This document shows, one piece after another, positions 30,077-42,259 of a stretch of DNA of 64,000 nucleotides. Source of the DNA: Melieria omissa (Eukaryota > Arthropoda > Insecta > Diptera > Ulidiidae); NCBI GenBank assembly GCA_963971225.1, contig OZ020270.1, positions 1,922,001-1,986,000 of the forward strand, given 5' to 3'. Position 1 is the first letter of the stretch. Every line of letters begins with the position of its first letter. A program made the translations under genes and the position numbers. The notes beneath the pieces were generated by a model that made no database searches, had not been told where the DNA came from, and saw only the letters and a program-made list of their open reading frames with translations.

Positions 30077-32210
30077 CACAGTGGCTCAATTTGTCATTTC
30101 AGGTTGCAAAACTAATAACTCCTGAACGAATAGAGATAATTGGAAAATTTTTGTTGCTGTTGATTAGAAATTCATCAGGCTATTGTATTCTCAAACCTGA
30201 ACTCAATCGAGGTACAGAGTGCTGCGTAATACTTTCTCAAAGTTCGGCTTACTGTAAATAAGAATAATGCGAATAACAATGATAAGTTTTAGTTGCAAAA
30301 TTAATGAAAATGCATTAAAAAAGATGAAAAGTTATAAGAAATTTAAGAAATAAGCTGAAAGAGTCAATTTTAAAGATAAAAATTCATAAATTTTGCTTTC
30401 AAAATGAGAACCAGAATTCGAAAAATGTACAAAAAAAGTCAATTTTTCTTTGGACAATCCGAAGTTTAAAAACAATGCTAAAGCTTCATTAGGACTATAT
30501 TTGATCGGTAGCTTATTGGGTGGGGTGGGAATACTGTTTTTTATTCTTTTAACGCGACCCGGGCTTGCTGGTAAAACTGCTTTCACTATAACACCTTTCA
30601 TTTTCTCCTGATCCTTATTTTATTTTATGATCAAATCTTCTGGAAAGTGGGTGAGAGTTATTTTTCCCGTTGCCTCCTATTTTTAGTGAATGACGCACAG
30701 TCCTGAGTTGACTTTTCGGCCTTCCTTTTGCCGCCTTTGATGTCGATGGTTGGTCATCGCTTATCGCATCTCTTGCATCGAAGTATATCATTTTTTCTAA
30801 CCACTCCTCATTACTCTGGACAAAATTGAATTTGGTACGATTTGCCGCAATCCATTTTAACTTGATAGTGCGATAAGTCCTGGATATCTTCTCTTTAGTC
30901 GTAGATGTTTTGGCTGCAGGCAAACTTCCTTCGACGTAACCAGTTCGACGTAACCAGAACGAACTGCTCCTTTGTCTTCGAAATAGTAAATATTTCAAAC
31001 AGCTTCGAATTTTTTAAAAACATTATTGTGCTTCTTCTTCGGTTTAGTTGCATTGGCGGAGTTGAAGTGATGTTTAGTTTAAATTAAATTCGAAACTGAC
31101 TTTACTTACATTCAAATAGCAGGCACTAAGATTCTAGTAATAGCAGGTACCTGCAGTCTTAGGTTTTTACCCGTTGTGAGATTTTTGAACAGCCCAGACA
31201 CATAAGTGGATTTTAGACAGTACACATATATATAAGTCTGCTTTTTGTTTTTCAATAACTAATTGTTTCATTGTCGCGGTTGAACTCAAAGACTACTGGC
31301 GACTGACTGAGTTTTGCTCAAATTAAAAAAAAATTATATGAGAGACACAGTGTTAGTATTTTGTTAAAAACAAAAGCATTACATCAAAGGATACATGATA
31401 GCTGATTGCCGGAAATGAAAGCCAACTTGTTTTTCGTACGTGCGAACTGCGCATCCAGCAAAAGTACTCTTTACTTCGAGCTTACAGCAATATACGCCAA
31501 AAAAAAGTCGACTTACTATGGAGTTGCAAGCTTGTATCACTTCTTAAATGAAGCCAAAATCCAAATATGCATGCCCTGGTAACGACTATAATCGCGTGTA
31601 ATTCATAAACTATCAAAATCTTGACGAACTTGTTCGAACGCACGCACCCGAAAGCTCAAAATTGCGCGAGGTGGCCACAGAAATATCGCTGTAAAATCCA
31701 GTCGGGCAAAATCGGGCACCCGATCTCTTCAGGGCAGTACTCACATAAGACTAGTGAACAATTTTCCCCAAAGACGGAACCGTGGCAAGTATGGCCTTTT
31801 TTTTGAAAGTCTATCGAAAGTTCAAAAAGAGTGATAAAAACAGTGCTTCAGGTGAGTGCCTATGAAAAGACAACAACAACAACCAAATTTTTTTTTCTAT
31901 ATTTAATTATTTACTACAAATGACCTTCTTTTACGATGCTGGTGCAAAAAGTTTCAATTAATTTGCTCCTTTCCGTATTTTAAAACTTCAGCTTTGCTGA
32001 AAAAGTGCAAATTTCTGATATTATTTCACACTCTAAAAATTGCTCAACTTTGACGGGCTCTACAGGCAAAACTATTTGACCAATTTAGTTAAGGTTTTCG
32101 GATTTCTTAGGTCCAAGCATTTATGTATCGGACAAGTATAACAGTTTTCCCCAAATCGAACATGACAAAATCGACTTTTGCAACCTACGTCGGCAGAATC
32201 AGCCACTGTG
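30077..32210. mobile_element. Transib-like DNA transposon, non-autonomous
   Basis: Left end CACAGTGGCT (30077) and right end AGCCACTGTG (to 32210) are inverted, flanked by the 5-bp duplication CGACG (30072-30076 and 32211-32215). A 5-bp GC-rich duplication and a CACAGTG start are hallmarks of Transib, whose ends resemble the RAG recombination signal heptamer. A second shared motif, AGGTTGCAAAA, lies about 25-30 bp in from each end. The 2.1-kb interior is AT-rich with one protein remnant (30615-30998). Confidence 0.85.
30615..30998 (-). pseudogene. Possible N-terminal fragment of a Transib transposase
   Basis: Reverse-strand 127-residue frame with RTIKLKWIAANRTKFNFVQS, NEEWLEKMIYF and a SDDQPSTSKAAKGRPKSQLR linker. 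I recall a helical N-terminus followed by a GRP-K basic segment from Transib-type proteins, but the catalytic RNase H core is absent, so the assignment rests mostly on the surrounding termini. Possibly a deletion relic. Confidence 0.4.
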
Positions 32211-33780
32211 CGACGTCACTATCCTGATCCCTGGAAAATTTCTTTCCACCATCAGTGATCTCATGGAGTCTGCTTTAGGAGAACTCTCTAGGTGGGCAGA
32301 GCATAACGGTCTAGGAGTTAACCCCTCAAAGACGGTTATGGTACTGTTCACTCGGAGATACAAAATACCGGAGTTTAGGCTGCCGAAACTCAGCGGCATC
32401 ACTATCACCCTCTCACCCGAGGTGAAATACCTTGGCACCACACTCGACTCCAAGCTTTCTTGGAGACGCAACGTGGAAGAGCGGGCGAAGAAGAGCCTGA
32501 ATGCCTTCTACGTCTGTCAGAAGGCCTTCGGGGAAAAAGTGGGGATTGCGGCCGAGCATTGTCCACTGGATGTATACAGCGATCATTCGGCCGATCTTAT
32601 GTTACGGAGCCATTGTCTGGTGGCCGGCCACGGACAACTCGACGCAACTGATGAAGGTGCAGAGACTGGCGGCTATGGGAATAGCAGGAACCGTCAAAAG
32701 CACCCCCCAGGCAGGCCTAGAGATGATTCTCAGGCTGAGAGAGGCCAACTTGTGGAAAGAGCATGCTTGTGGACACTCTGGGATCCTAAGGTCATTTACG
32801 AGGCCAGGTACGGAACATCAATTAGATTCCTGCACGGACTATCTGATTCCATACCTGAATTTTGATTCGCGCGCACTTACCTCCTTTACCTCAAGGGAAG
32901 AATGGGGACTTACAAGTGTGACAAGAGACGCCTCCATCACCATCTTCACAGATGGTTCTAAGATGGAGGAAGGTACAGGAGCTGGTCTCCACTCAGATGC
33001 ACTAGGGGCTCAACGGTCTTTCAGACTCCCGGACCTCTGTAGCATCTTTCAGGCGGAGATTTATGCAATCTGGAAAGCTGCTGAATTAATCCGCGACAGC
33101 GGATTATCACCCACGGATATCACAATCCGTGTGGATAGTCAGGCAGCCCTTATAGCGCTGGAATCAGCGACTGTGAAATCAAAGGTAGTGCAGAGTTGTC
33201 GCAGTGCACTTCGCGGCATCGGACATCACCGAGTCACTCTCTGCTGGGTTCCGGGCCACTCTGGCAGGAAACGAGGCAGCGGATGAGATGGCAAGAAAGG
33301 GGGTCGCCCTGCCTCTCACCGAAGTGGATAACTCTGTGCTCCCTCCGGTATCTGCCCTGTATTTGCGTATTGACAGGTTGAGTAAAACTTACATCGAGTC
33401 CTCATGGCGGAGCAGAACTGATTGCAGTACCTGCCGGGCAATATGGCCTTCCCTTTCCGTGAGGAAAACACGATATGTACTGTCCCTGAGTCGAACCTCT
33501 ATTAGGCAGCTTGTTGGAGTCATCACTGGACACTGCGCCATTGGATCTATGCTGGTCAAATGGTGCCTCTCGTCCAGTGATGTCTGCAGAAGCTGTGGAG
33601 ATGAGGAAGAAGTGGAAACGATCCAACACTACCTATGCCACTGCCCGGCTCTGCAGGAATGCCGACTCCGTACCTTGGGGTCAAGGTTCCTGGTGGACTT
33701 GGCCTGCGCAGCAGTAGTTGAAATTTCGGATCTACTCTCCTTCATGAAGAGGTCGAATTGGTTTGCCCCGAACTGAGAGC
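32211..33780 (+). pseudogene. LOA ORF2, second half: RT thumb, RNase H and tail
   Basis: Resumes after the Transib-like insertion with SDLMESALGELSRWAEHNGL, NPSKTVMVLFTRR, VKYLGTTLDSKLSW, then (shifted) HWMYTAIIRPILCYGAIVWW, then RNase H: TIFTDGSKMEEGTGAG, FQAEIYAIWKAAE, VDSQAAL and WVPGHSG, with acidic residues in the D-E-D order. A second shift (near 33270) leads into GNEAADEMARKG and a final CRSCGDEEEVETIQHYLCHC zinc-binding tail. Two frameshifts (near 32530 and 33280) and the insertion inactivate it. Confidence 0.85.
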
Positions 33781-33869
33781 CACTGGTTAGCTCCAGAATC
33801 TTCCATGAAGGGATTCACAATGGGCCATTTTGTCCTCCGAGTGGAAGTGCTGCCCTTGGGACGCACACA

Positions 33870-33898
33870 CCCTTCCCTACCTAACCTAACCTAACCTA
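33870..33898 (+). repeat. Short CCTAA tandem tail at the LOA 3' end
   Basis: CTACCTAACCTAACCTAACC followed by TAACAC marks the 3' end of the LINE. About four units of CCTAA, whose complement is TTAGG. Confidence 0.85.
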
Positions 33899-36800
33899 AC
33901 ACTGGATACTGGAGCGTCATATTCGATCATAAAAAGGAAGCTGCTGAAGAACTGGGAACCGCTGCATGGCATACAGCTACGGACTGCGACTGGCGAGCGT
34001 GCGCCGGTAAGAGGAAAAGTTACGAAAACGATTGCTATCAGCACCAGCAGCCTGGAACATGAGTTCATCGTCGCGGATATAATGGACGACGTGATTATCG
34101 GCGTGGACTTCATGATTAGGCATGGTTTTACGCTGGACCTGAAGGAAAATGTGCTGAGATATGCCAACGTTGAACTCCCGCTGCACACCGGCTATGAGCG
34201 AAGCGTGGCGGTAAGGAAGGTTGTATCGTGTCAACACAGGAGGATACCAGCGAATTCTGAGGCGATTGTGTGGGCAAAGGTGGACGAGGACGATGGGACG
34301 AGTCGGCTGTGGGTAGTAGAAGCACCGAAACAAGGACACGACAACATCATCATCGGACGTACATTAGTGGAACCTAAAAATGGCAGAATACCAGTCAGAA
34401 TATTGAACCCCCTGAATGCACCCAGATATGTCGGGAAAGATGAGGTAATTGGCGAGTGTAAGGAAACTGTAGCAGTGGTCAATTGCGAGAGTAGCCCGCC
34501 TGGAGGTAATAAGAAGAGCAGTTTTAACATGGACGCCATACCACAGGAGAACCAGTGGAGCAGCGAGTTGACGGCCAAGCAGAAACAGAAGGCGAGGTCA
34601 CTCCTAAAGCACTATGGGTCTATATTTGCGGCAGAAGCAGGTGGAAGAACAGCCATAGTGAAGCACAACATGGACACCGGAAGTGCAAAACCGATTCGCC
34701 AACCGCCAAGACGAGTTCCTCTGGCCAAGAGGGAAGAGGTCACAAATTTGATCGAAAACATGCGGAAAGAAAAGGTCATAGAGCCTTCTTCGGGCCCCTG
34801 CTGCTCGCCGGTCGTGCTACTCAAGAAAAAGGATGGCAGTACCCGATTTTGTGTGGACTATCGGAAGCTCAATGATGTGACCAAGAAGGACAGTTATCCA
34901 CTACCTCGGATCGATGACACCCTGTACACACTGTCAGGCACACAGTGGTTCTCCACGCTCGACTTACGCAGCGGCTATTGGCAGGTAGAGCTTGCAGACA
35001 AGGACAAGGAGAAAACGGCTTTTAGTGTTGGCAACGGTTTGTGGCAGTTCACCGTCATGCCGTTTGGACTCTGCAACGCACCAGCAACATTCGAGCGAGT
35101 AATGGAACGTGTGCTGAAAGGGCTACATTGGCGGACGTGTCTGGTGTATCTCGACGACATAATCGTGATGGGTAAAAACTTCGACGACCACCTGGGAAAG
35201 CTAAAGGAGGTATTCGAGCGGATACGAGAAGCCGGGCTTAAACTCAACCCAAAGAAGTGCTCGCTGTTCCAAAAGGAGGTCAAGTATCTGGGTCATACGG
35301 TTTCTGCCCGCGGAGTACATACGGATGAAGGCAAAATCACGGCGGTGAAGGAGTGGCCCCGACCACGCAATCTACACGAACTCCGCAGTTTCCTGGGCCT
35401 GTGCACATACTACCGCCGATTTGTTCCGGTATTCGCGAACATAGCCAGCAGCTTGCACAAACTGACGAAAAAGAGCCAAGCTTTCGAGTGGAACGAGGAG
35501 CAGGAACAGGCTTTTGCACGTCTGAAGGAAAAACTGTGCAGTGCTCCAATTCTGGCCTTCCCCGTGCCTGGGGAGATTTTTGTGCTGGATACAGATGCAA
35601 GCGGGCGTAGTATTGACGGTGTGCTATCACAGATAATAGACGGCCAGGAACAAGTGATAGCGTACTACAGTAGGATTCTATCGAAACCGGAACGCAACTA
35701 CTGTGTGACACGGAGAGAACTGCTTGCGGTATTGGACTGCGTAAAACACTTCCACAAATATCTGTATGGACAAAGGTTTCGCCTGCGCACAGATCATGCG
35801 GCATTGGAATGGCTCTTGAACTTTAAAGATCCTGAAGGGCAATTGGCGCGGTGGATCGAGCGACTGCAGAGCTACGACTACACGATAGAGCATCGCAAGG
35901 ATAGCAGCCATGGAAATGCCGATGCCTTGTCCCGCCGTCCGTGTAAAGTCGAATGCAGGCAGTGCTCGAGAGCCGAAAGCAAAGAACAGATAGTGGACGT
36001 CCGGTTGGTAAGCGTTATGCCACAGGAAGGGTGGTCGATGGAGAGGCTACAAAAAGACCAGCGTGAGGATGTGGATCTTGCAAAAAGCGTCGAGGGCAAG
36101 GAGCAAGGCGCACGTCCAGACTGGCAGGAGATGGCCGGTGAAAGCCCAATCGCTAAGGCTTACTGGGTACAGTGGAAAAGTCTGCGATTGAAAGAAGGAT
36201 GCCTGTACCGCGAATGGGAGAGCGTGGATGGTCGGACCAGCAACTCCCTAATGGTAGTGCCGAAATGCAGAATCAACGAGGTCATCGAGGCATACCATAT
36301 CGACTCCAGTGGAGGGCACCTAGGCATCACCAAAACCGTCGCCAAAATAAAAAGACGATTCTACTGGGTAGGATGTCAGGAGTCTGTAGCCGAGTGGATT
36401 AAGAGCTGCGACCGATGTTCAGCCGCGTAAGGGCCGACAAGAAGATCTCGAGGCCGCATGCAGCAGTACAACGTGGGAGCGCCCTTCGAGCGGATTGCTA
36501 TGGACGTCGCCGGCCCATTCCCAACTAGCACTCAAGGCAACAAATATGTGCTGGTGTTAATGGATTATTTCAGCAGATGGCCCGAAGTGCACCCTATTCC
36601 TAACCAGGAGGCCACTACGATCTCGGAAAAGCTGGTAAACAACTGGGTAGCCAGGTTCGGAGTTCCGTTGGAGTTGCACTCAGATAAAGGCCGGAATTTC
36701 GAGTCTGCGGTATTCAAGGAAGTGTGTGGGCTGCTGGGGATAAAGAAAACGCGTACCACTCCTTTGCACCAACAGTCCGACGGCATGGTGGAACGCTTTA

Positions 36801-37342
36801 ACCGGACACTGGAGGAATACCTGCGGAAAGTGGTAGGCAGGAATCAAAAGGATTGGGACACGCATATCCCCCTGTTCCTGATGGCGTATAGGTCAGCCCC
36901 GCACGACACGACATTACTCACTCCAGCCCGATCTGTGTTCGGCGCAGAGTTGCGGTTACCCGCTGACTTGAAGTTCGTGGTAGTCAGCACGACGGGAGGC
37001 GCTAAGACGGACTACGTGGTCAATAAGCGGGCGGAACTCGAGGAAATTCACCAGTTTATAAGGAGCCGCACCAAGCTGGTCAGCGATAAGGTGAAAGCCA
37101 GATATGGGTTCCAAGAAGGCGATCTGGTAATGCTCTACAACCCGCAGCAGAGGAAAGGTTTCTCTCCGAAACTTCAAGCGTCATGGGAAGGACCGTACGA
37201 AGTCGTGACTAGGATTAACGAAGTGGTATACAGGATTCAACGTTGCAGCAATAAAGGCGCTAAGCTGAAGGTAGTCCATTTGGAGCGCCTAGCGCCTTAT
37301 CACAGCGGAGCCTCGGCACTTGTTCGGGACGAACAAGTCTAA
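33899..37342 (+). pseudogene. Gypsy pol: protease, RT, RNase H, integrase
   Basis: In one frame from the LINE junction: protease active site LDTGASYS (33901-), VIIGVDFMIRHG, RT with STRFCVDYRKLNDVTKKDSY (about 34838-34897) and YLDDIIVMG (about 35146-35172), RNase H with VLDTDASGRSIDGVLSQ and RTDHAALEWLLNF, the integrase zinc finger (GGHLGITK...CDRC near 36315-36418), then the integrase core with MDVAGPFP, ELHSDKGRNFES and HQQSDGMVERFNRTLEEY, and an LVMLYNPQ C-terminal domain. The only in-frame break is TAA at 36428 where the other copy has AAA. It ends 11 bp before the 3' LTR and has no env. Confidence 0.9.
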
Positions 37343-37353
37343 GTTATGGGTAG

Positions 37354-37815
37354 TGTAACAATAAGACAGTCTGTCGCTGTGCAAAGCAACCCTGTCGCTA
37401 CGCGCCGTGCTATAATTCAATCTGGCAACGACGACCGCGATAATAAGGGAAACTTTTAGGCCAACCTTGCAATGATGGAAACTTTTAGTCCAACCTGGCA
37501 ATGATGGCTCGCGATCATCATGGAAACCTTTAGTCCACTCTGGAATGTGCGAGAACGATCTGCGCGATAACCGGACAGGTATAAAAGGCAGCCGGATACG
37601 GCGCAGCGAGTCAGCCTTGGTTTAGACAAGTGATGGTGCCACACGGAGTAATTAAGAAAATAATTAAGTGTTAAGACAATAAAGTGTGAAATTGGTGAAA
37701 TAAAGTGATTGTTGGTTTTTGTTGACTGCGTTTGAGAAACTAAGTGTGTTTTGTTTATTTCAAATTACGCAATCCAGAGATACGTACTAGCCCACTAGAA
37801 CTAGCATTCGTAACA
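37354..37815 (+). mobile_element. Gypsy 3' LTR
   Basis: TGTAACAATAAGACAGTCTG to GCATTCGTAACA, 462 bp, TATAAAAGG near 37578. U3 carries CCTGGCAATGATGG-type minisatellite units. The right flank is TTAAAAAGG, not ATAT, so this LTR and the one at 24657 do not show a clean target duplication. Confidence 0.9.
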
Positions 37816-38081
37816 TTAAAAAGGAAGAGCTCATAAGCATTAGATACGCCATACAATGGGCAAGTAATAATATTATAAATGCAATGCTCATAAGCATTAG
37901 ATACGCCATACAATGGGCAAGTAATAATATTATAAATTCAATGCTTCTCACTTCGGAGGAAACCAGAATCGCTATAGAGAAATTCAAAGAAGAAAACATG
38001 CCTTTTCAATCAATAGAGGAAGCATTAGAATTATCAGAAGTAAAAATATTTATTGCATAATCAAACAATGTTATTATACGT
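37816..38081 (+). pseudogene. Errantivirus-like env fragment (first piece)
   Basis: The frame reads KKEELISIRYAIQWASNNII and, after a 66-bp direct duplication, SEETRIAIEKFKEENMPFQS and EEALELSEVKIFI, ending at a TAA (38058-38060). The IQWA--NIIN motif followed by MPF-SIEEAL is typical of the ectodomain of insect endogenous retrovirus envelope proteins. The duplicated block (TAAGCATTAGATACGCCATA, twice, near 37835 and 37889) and the stop make it non-functional. The gypsy LTR on its left does not belong to it, since that gypsy has no env. Described only as a broken relic. Confidence 0.6.
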
Positions 38082-39391
38082 TACTAGCTGACCCCGCGAA
38101 CTTTGTCTCGCACGACATTTGTTGTTTTTTTATAATGAAATACGCGAGGTGGCGAATCTATGGCGATGCAAATTGACGAAGAAAACCAACTGAAGGAAGA
38201 GGAGGAGCTACTGATTAACGCAATCAAGGCCCACAAACAAACAATGTTGCTGTTAAGTTTCAGTAAAGAAATGGACTGCGCTTGAACCGGATTTAAATTA
38301 TATGGGCGGTGCCATGCCCTCTTATTCAACGTCTGCCCCTTATTCAATGCCCTCTGTCAAAAGAAAAAATGGTAGGTCCGTACTAAGTTTCATTGCTGAG
38401 CGACTTATAGTTCAGCAAAATATTTGGGTCACAAAAAATGTGCCACGCCCCTTGGCCAACGCCCATCAAATGTTATCAGTAGAATGACTCATCTATGGGA
38501 CGACGGGGTACTAAATTTTAATGTTGTGCTACTTATAATTTCGAAGATATTCTATTTTAAAAATTTTACTTGTATGGGTGGTGCCACGCCCCCTCGTCCA
38601 ATACTTGCCCCATTCCCTGTGTCGAAATATATGAATAAATGGTAGGTTCGTACTAAGTTTCATTGCTGAGCGACTTATAGTTCAGCAAAATATTTGGGTC
38701 ACAAAAAATGTGCCACGCCCCTTGTCCAACGCCCATAAAATCTTATCATTAGAATGACTCATCTATGGGACGACGGGGTACTAAATTTTAATGTTGTGCT
38801 ACTTATAATTTCGAAGATATTCTATTTTAAAAATTTTACTTGTATGGGTGGTGCCACGCCCCCTCGTCCAATACTTGCCCCATTCCCTGTGTCGAAATAT
38901 ATGAATAAATGGTAGGTTCGTACTAAGTTTCATTGCTGAGCGACTTATAGTTCAACAAAATATTTGGGTCACAAAAAATGTGCCACGCCCCTTGTCCAAC
39001 GCCCATAAAATCTTATCATTAGAATGACTCATCTATGGGACGACGGGGTACTAAATTTTAATGTTGTGCTACTTATAATTTCGAAGATATTCTATTTTAA
39101 AGATTTTGCTTGTATGGGTGGTGCCACGCCCTGTTGTCCAAAACCCGCCTCATTCCGTCTGTCGAGAGATATGATTACATGATAGGTTCATGCTGAGTTT
39201 CATTCCTCTGTGACTTGTAGTTCAGCAGAATAATTGGGTCACAAAAATGTGCCACGCCCCTTAGGGGTATACAAAATACTTAGTAGCCGATTCTTAGACC
39301 TACTGAATATGCATGTATAATTTCATAAAAATCGGTCAAGCCGTTTCGGAGGAGTACGGTAACAAACACTGTGACACGAGAATTTTATATA
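38082..39391. repeat. Interspersed element with a 270-bp tandem array
   Basis: Starts CTAGCTGACCCCGCGAACTT and ends with a TCAAGCCGTTTCGGAGGAGT ... GACACGAGAATTTTATATA tail, both motifs I recall from abundant insect repeats. Inside, units beginning TATGGGYGGTGCCACGCC start near 38301, 38571, 38841 and 39111, a period of 270 bp. The second and third units are almost identical, so the expansion is recent. The 475-1010 copy is related. No protein. It separates two env pieces. Confidence 0.75.
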
Positions 39392-39900
39392 TGGGGCATT
39401 CCACGTCAAGTGTTCCCACCTAAAAAACTCGATCTCTGGGATTTTGATGAAACTTGGTGAAGTTGTTGTACTATTAGAGAACATTAATTGTACAAAAGGA
39501 GGGGAGGTAATTTTGACTGGTTGCCGAGATACAGGGGCCTTAAGTTTCGAGTACTTTTTTTTTGTTACATTAAAAGTCTCGTAAATTTGCCAAAAAAACA
39601 AAGTACTTTTTCAGAGAATTTTTTTCTGAACTTTTCAATAAAAATTATGAAAATTAAAAAAAAAATTATTTATGCGAAAAAGAACACGTTAAATTTTTTT
39701 TCGATTTTTCATCAAATGCGACATTTTTAATATTTTTTTAAATGAGCTCAATCGGAAGCTGAGCTTTTTTCCTATAAGATGACGTTTATTTGAAGATGGG
39801 ATGCGTAGAACTTATAAGTGTTTTACGGCGTTGAAATCGGCGCGACTTACGCTCCAAGCGCGTCAAAGACACTGATCAGCCGCGGTGTGGTGCCGTGATG
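39392..39900. repeat. Left terminal inverted repeat of the 3.6-kb element
   Basis: About 509 bp, near-identical to the inverse of 42467-42981 apart from CCAC after GGGGCATT and some homopolymer differences. Such long arms can form cruciform structures. Confidence 0.85.
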
Positions 39901-40323
39901 TCGGCAAAACATTCAAATCAATTAAAATTTTTACCACCTAACCAACTGCATCTATTATATATTTTAATTTCTTAATGCGGTTTTATTTCAGCACTTTTTT
40001 ATTTATAATCACATCAGTATTAAACAAAAACTAAATTTATAAAGTGCGTCGGTTATTAACGTTTTGAAGTGAGTAGTACACTTTTACCTCGACTTGATTT
40101 CTCTTCAGTCAGTGGCTGTAAGTTCGTAAAGACCGAACACCTCATTGGGTTTCATGGTCAAGGGAAAACCAATGAGAGAAGCAAAGAAAAATGCTTAGTG
40201 AGCAAGCACATTGCAGAGCAGTGTGTGTAAGACAGTCCACACGTCTGAGTCCTACATTTCTTTTTCATCATTTTTTACGAGAATGCTCAGTCCCCATACA
40301 AACTTTAGTCACTGCTTCTATTA

Positions 40324-42259
40324 TGGAACGACGGAGTTTTGAAAATCGTTGTTTTAATCCTTTTGAAAACAGTGAGCATCCTGTAACACATAAAGATTTG
40401 AGAAGAATATCAGACAATCTTCGAGAAAAGTATAATTTCGTGCCACAAAATGTACGACTATATGGAAGCTGTCGGAAAAAATGACGAATCTTTCAAAAAT
40501 GTCGCCTCTGCAGGGTCAAGTCGTGCCAATGGAAACGGTATCCGGAGATCAGGGTTCTCCGGACAGCGACTTCGGTGATGACATTTTTGAGCACTCTTTA
40601 GCTTGTGAATCTCGGAAAACTGAACGCGATTGTGATAAAAAAGAACACCTGGCGGCAGTTGAAGTTATCAATCAAATCAAAGAAAAATTCCTCGATTCGG
40701 ACAGTCATTCAGAGCGCTTATTACTTCTTACTCTCGCACCCAAGTCTTGGGGCAGAAGAACAATAGCTGCAGAATTCGGTGCTTCTGAACGCCAAGCAAG
40801 AAAAGCCATGCAATTAGTTACGGAATCCGGTATTTTAACTTGTCCAAATGCCAAAAAAAGGTAAAGATTTAGACAGCGATACGACAAAACTGATCCTTGC
40901 ATTCTACGAAGATGATGAAAATAGTCGTTTGATGCCAGGAATGAAAGATTACGTTTCAATAAGAAAACAAGATGGGTCTCGTGAACATGTTCAAAAAAGA
41001 TTAATTTTATCGAATCTGAGTTATTTCAACTTTTCAAAACCACACATCCGTTAACAAAGATAGGTTTTTCAAAGTTTTGTCAACTTAGACCACAAAACTG
41101 TGTTCTTGCTGGCGCCAGTGGTACTCATACAGTATGTGTTTGCGTTTACCACGAAAATGTTGATCTAATGTTAGAAGCTGTTAAATTCAAAGACTTGACT
41201 TGTGGAACTGATTTTTGTTTTGAGACATACCACGATATTAATAAAATAATCACATGCAAGATTTCGACTCCAGAGTGTTATCTCAATGAATGTAAAAAGT
41301 GTCCCGGAATAGAAAATTTCAAAGAATTCCTCAAGACAGTTCTAACAGATCAGGACATTGAAACTATAAAGTTCCAAAGCTGGGAACAAACCGACAGAAG
41401 TACATTACACACCATAATTTCAAATGTAGAGGATTTTGTAGAAATGCTTTGTGATCGTGTGATGAAACTGAAGCCTCATTCTTTCACTGCCAAACAGCAG
41501 TCGAGTTATTTAAAATACATCAAACAAAATTCAAGAGAAGGAGAAATTCTTGTTACATGTGACTTCGCAGAAAATTATGCGTTTGTTGCTCAGAACGCGG
41601 CGCAATCCTTTCATTGGAATAATGATCAAATGACAATATTTACCGTCGTTTTTTATTACAAAGAAGAAAAAAGTGTTGTGCATGGGAGTATAGCGATTAT
41701 ATCTGATAATCTGAAACATGATACTATCTCTGTTTATGTTTTCCAGAAAATTTTGATTGAGTATCTGAAAGAAAATTTCAATCTAAACAAGATATTCTAT
41801 TTTTCTGATGGAGCGGCACAGCATTTCAAAAATAAATACAATTTTCGAAATCTTTTATTTCATGAGAAAGATTTTGGTGTTGCCGCCGAGTGGCACTTTC
41901 ATGAAACAGCACATGGCACAGGTCCATGTGATGGTGTGGGTGGGAATTTAAAAAGAAATGCTATGCGTGCAAGTTTACAGGCATCCTCAAGTGAGCAAAT
42001 TTTAACATGTACTGCTTTCTATACTTGGGCAAAAAAAAACTTTAGGGGAACGAAGATATTTTTCAGTTCTAAAGAAAGTAATGTAAAAACAGCGAAAGAA
42101 CTGGAAGATCGATTTGCTTGCGCGAAAACGATTCCAGGTACACAAAAGTACCACACATTCATTCCTGTATCTGAAACAACGATGCAAGTAAAAAGATATT
42201 CTGCTCAATCGTCGAATGAATTTTTCCCAAAAACTCTAACAAAAAGTATGAATGTATAA
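40324..42259 (+). pseudogene. Putative DDE-type transposase of the long-TIR element
   Basis: Four successive frames: MERRSFENRCFNPFENSEHP; then MTNLSKMSPL to RRTIAAEFGASERQARKAMQ (a helix-turn-helix-like region); then DLDSDTTKLILAFYEDDENS and GSREHVQKRLILSNLS; then 363 residues (41168-42259). The final part has candidate catalytic motifs: VTCDFAENYAF (D132 of that frame), FYFSDGAAQHFKNK (D214) and GPCDGVGGNLKRNAMRASLQ (acidic D255), spaced as in RNase H-fold transposases. A Cys-rich CKKCPGIENF near residue 45 may be a metal site. Between 41054 and 41168 a CQLRP...CVLAGASGTHTVCVC segment continues the protein. Shifts near 40480, 40860 (A-run) and 41050. I know similar hypothetical proteins in invertebrates but no superfamily name. 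Confidence 0.65.

Larger units (their letters stand above)
26671..33898 (+). mobile_element. LOA-type non-LTR retrotransposon, near full length, split by a Transib-like element
   Basis: Inserted in gypsy between the gag knuckle and the protease: the broken gypsy text resumes at 33899 (TGGATACTGGAGC), and TAACAC occurs at both edges. Contents in order: ORF1 with a DUF4780-like domain, ORF2 with EEP endonuclease, RT, and a C-terminal RNase H. Possession of RNase H plus this ORF1 type points to the LOA clade. It ends in about four CCTAA units (33876-33898). The 30077-32210 insertion removes none of its sequence. Confidence 0.85.

Noticed and set aside
38301..39280. CRISPR-like array
   Set aside because: The units are 270 bp, contiguous without spacers, and the genome is eukaryotic.
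40324..42259. Spliced host gene
   Set aside because: The frame changes lack GT-AG signals I could support, and the gene lies symmetrically between long inverted repeats, so a frameshifted transposase is more likely.
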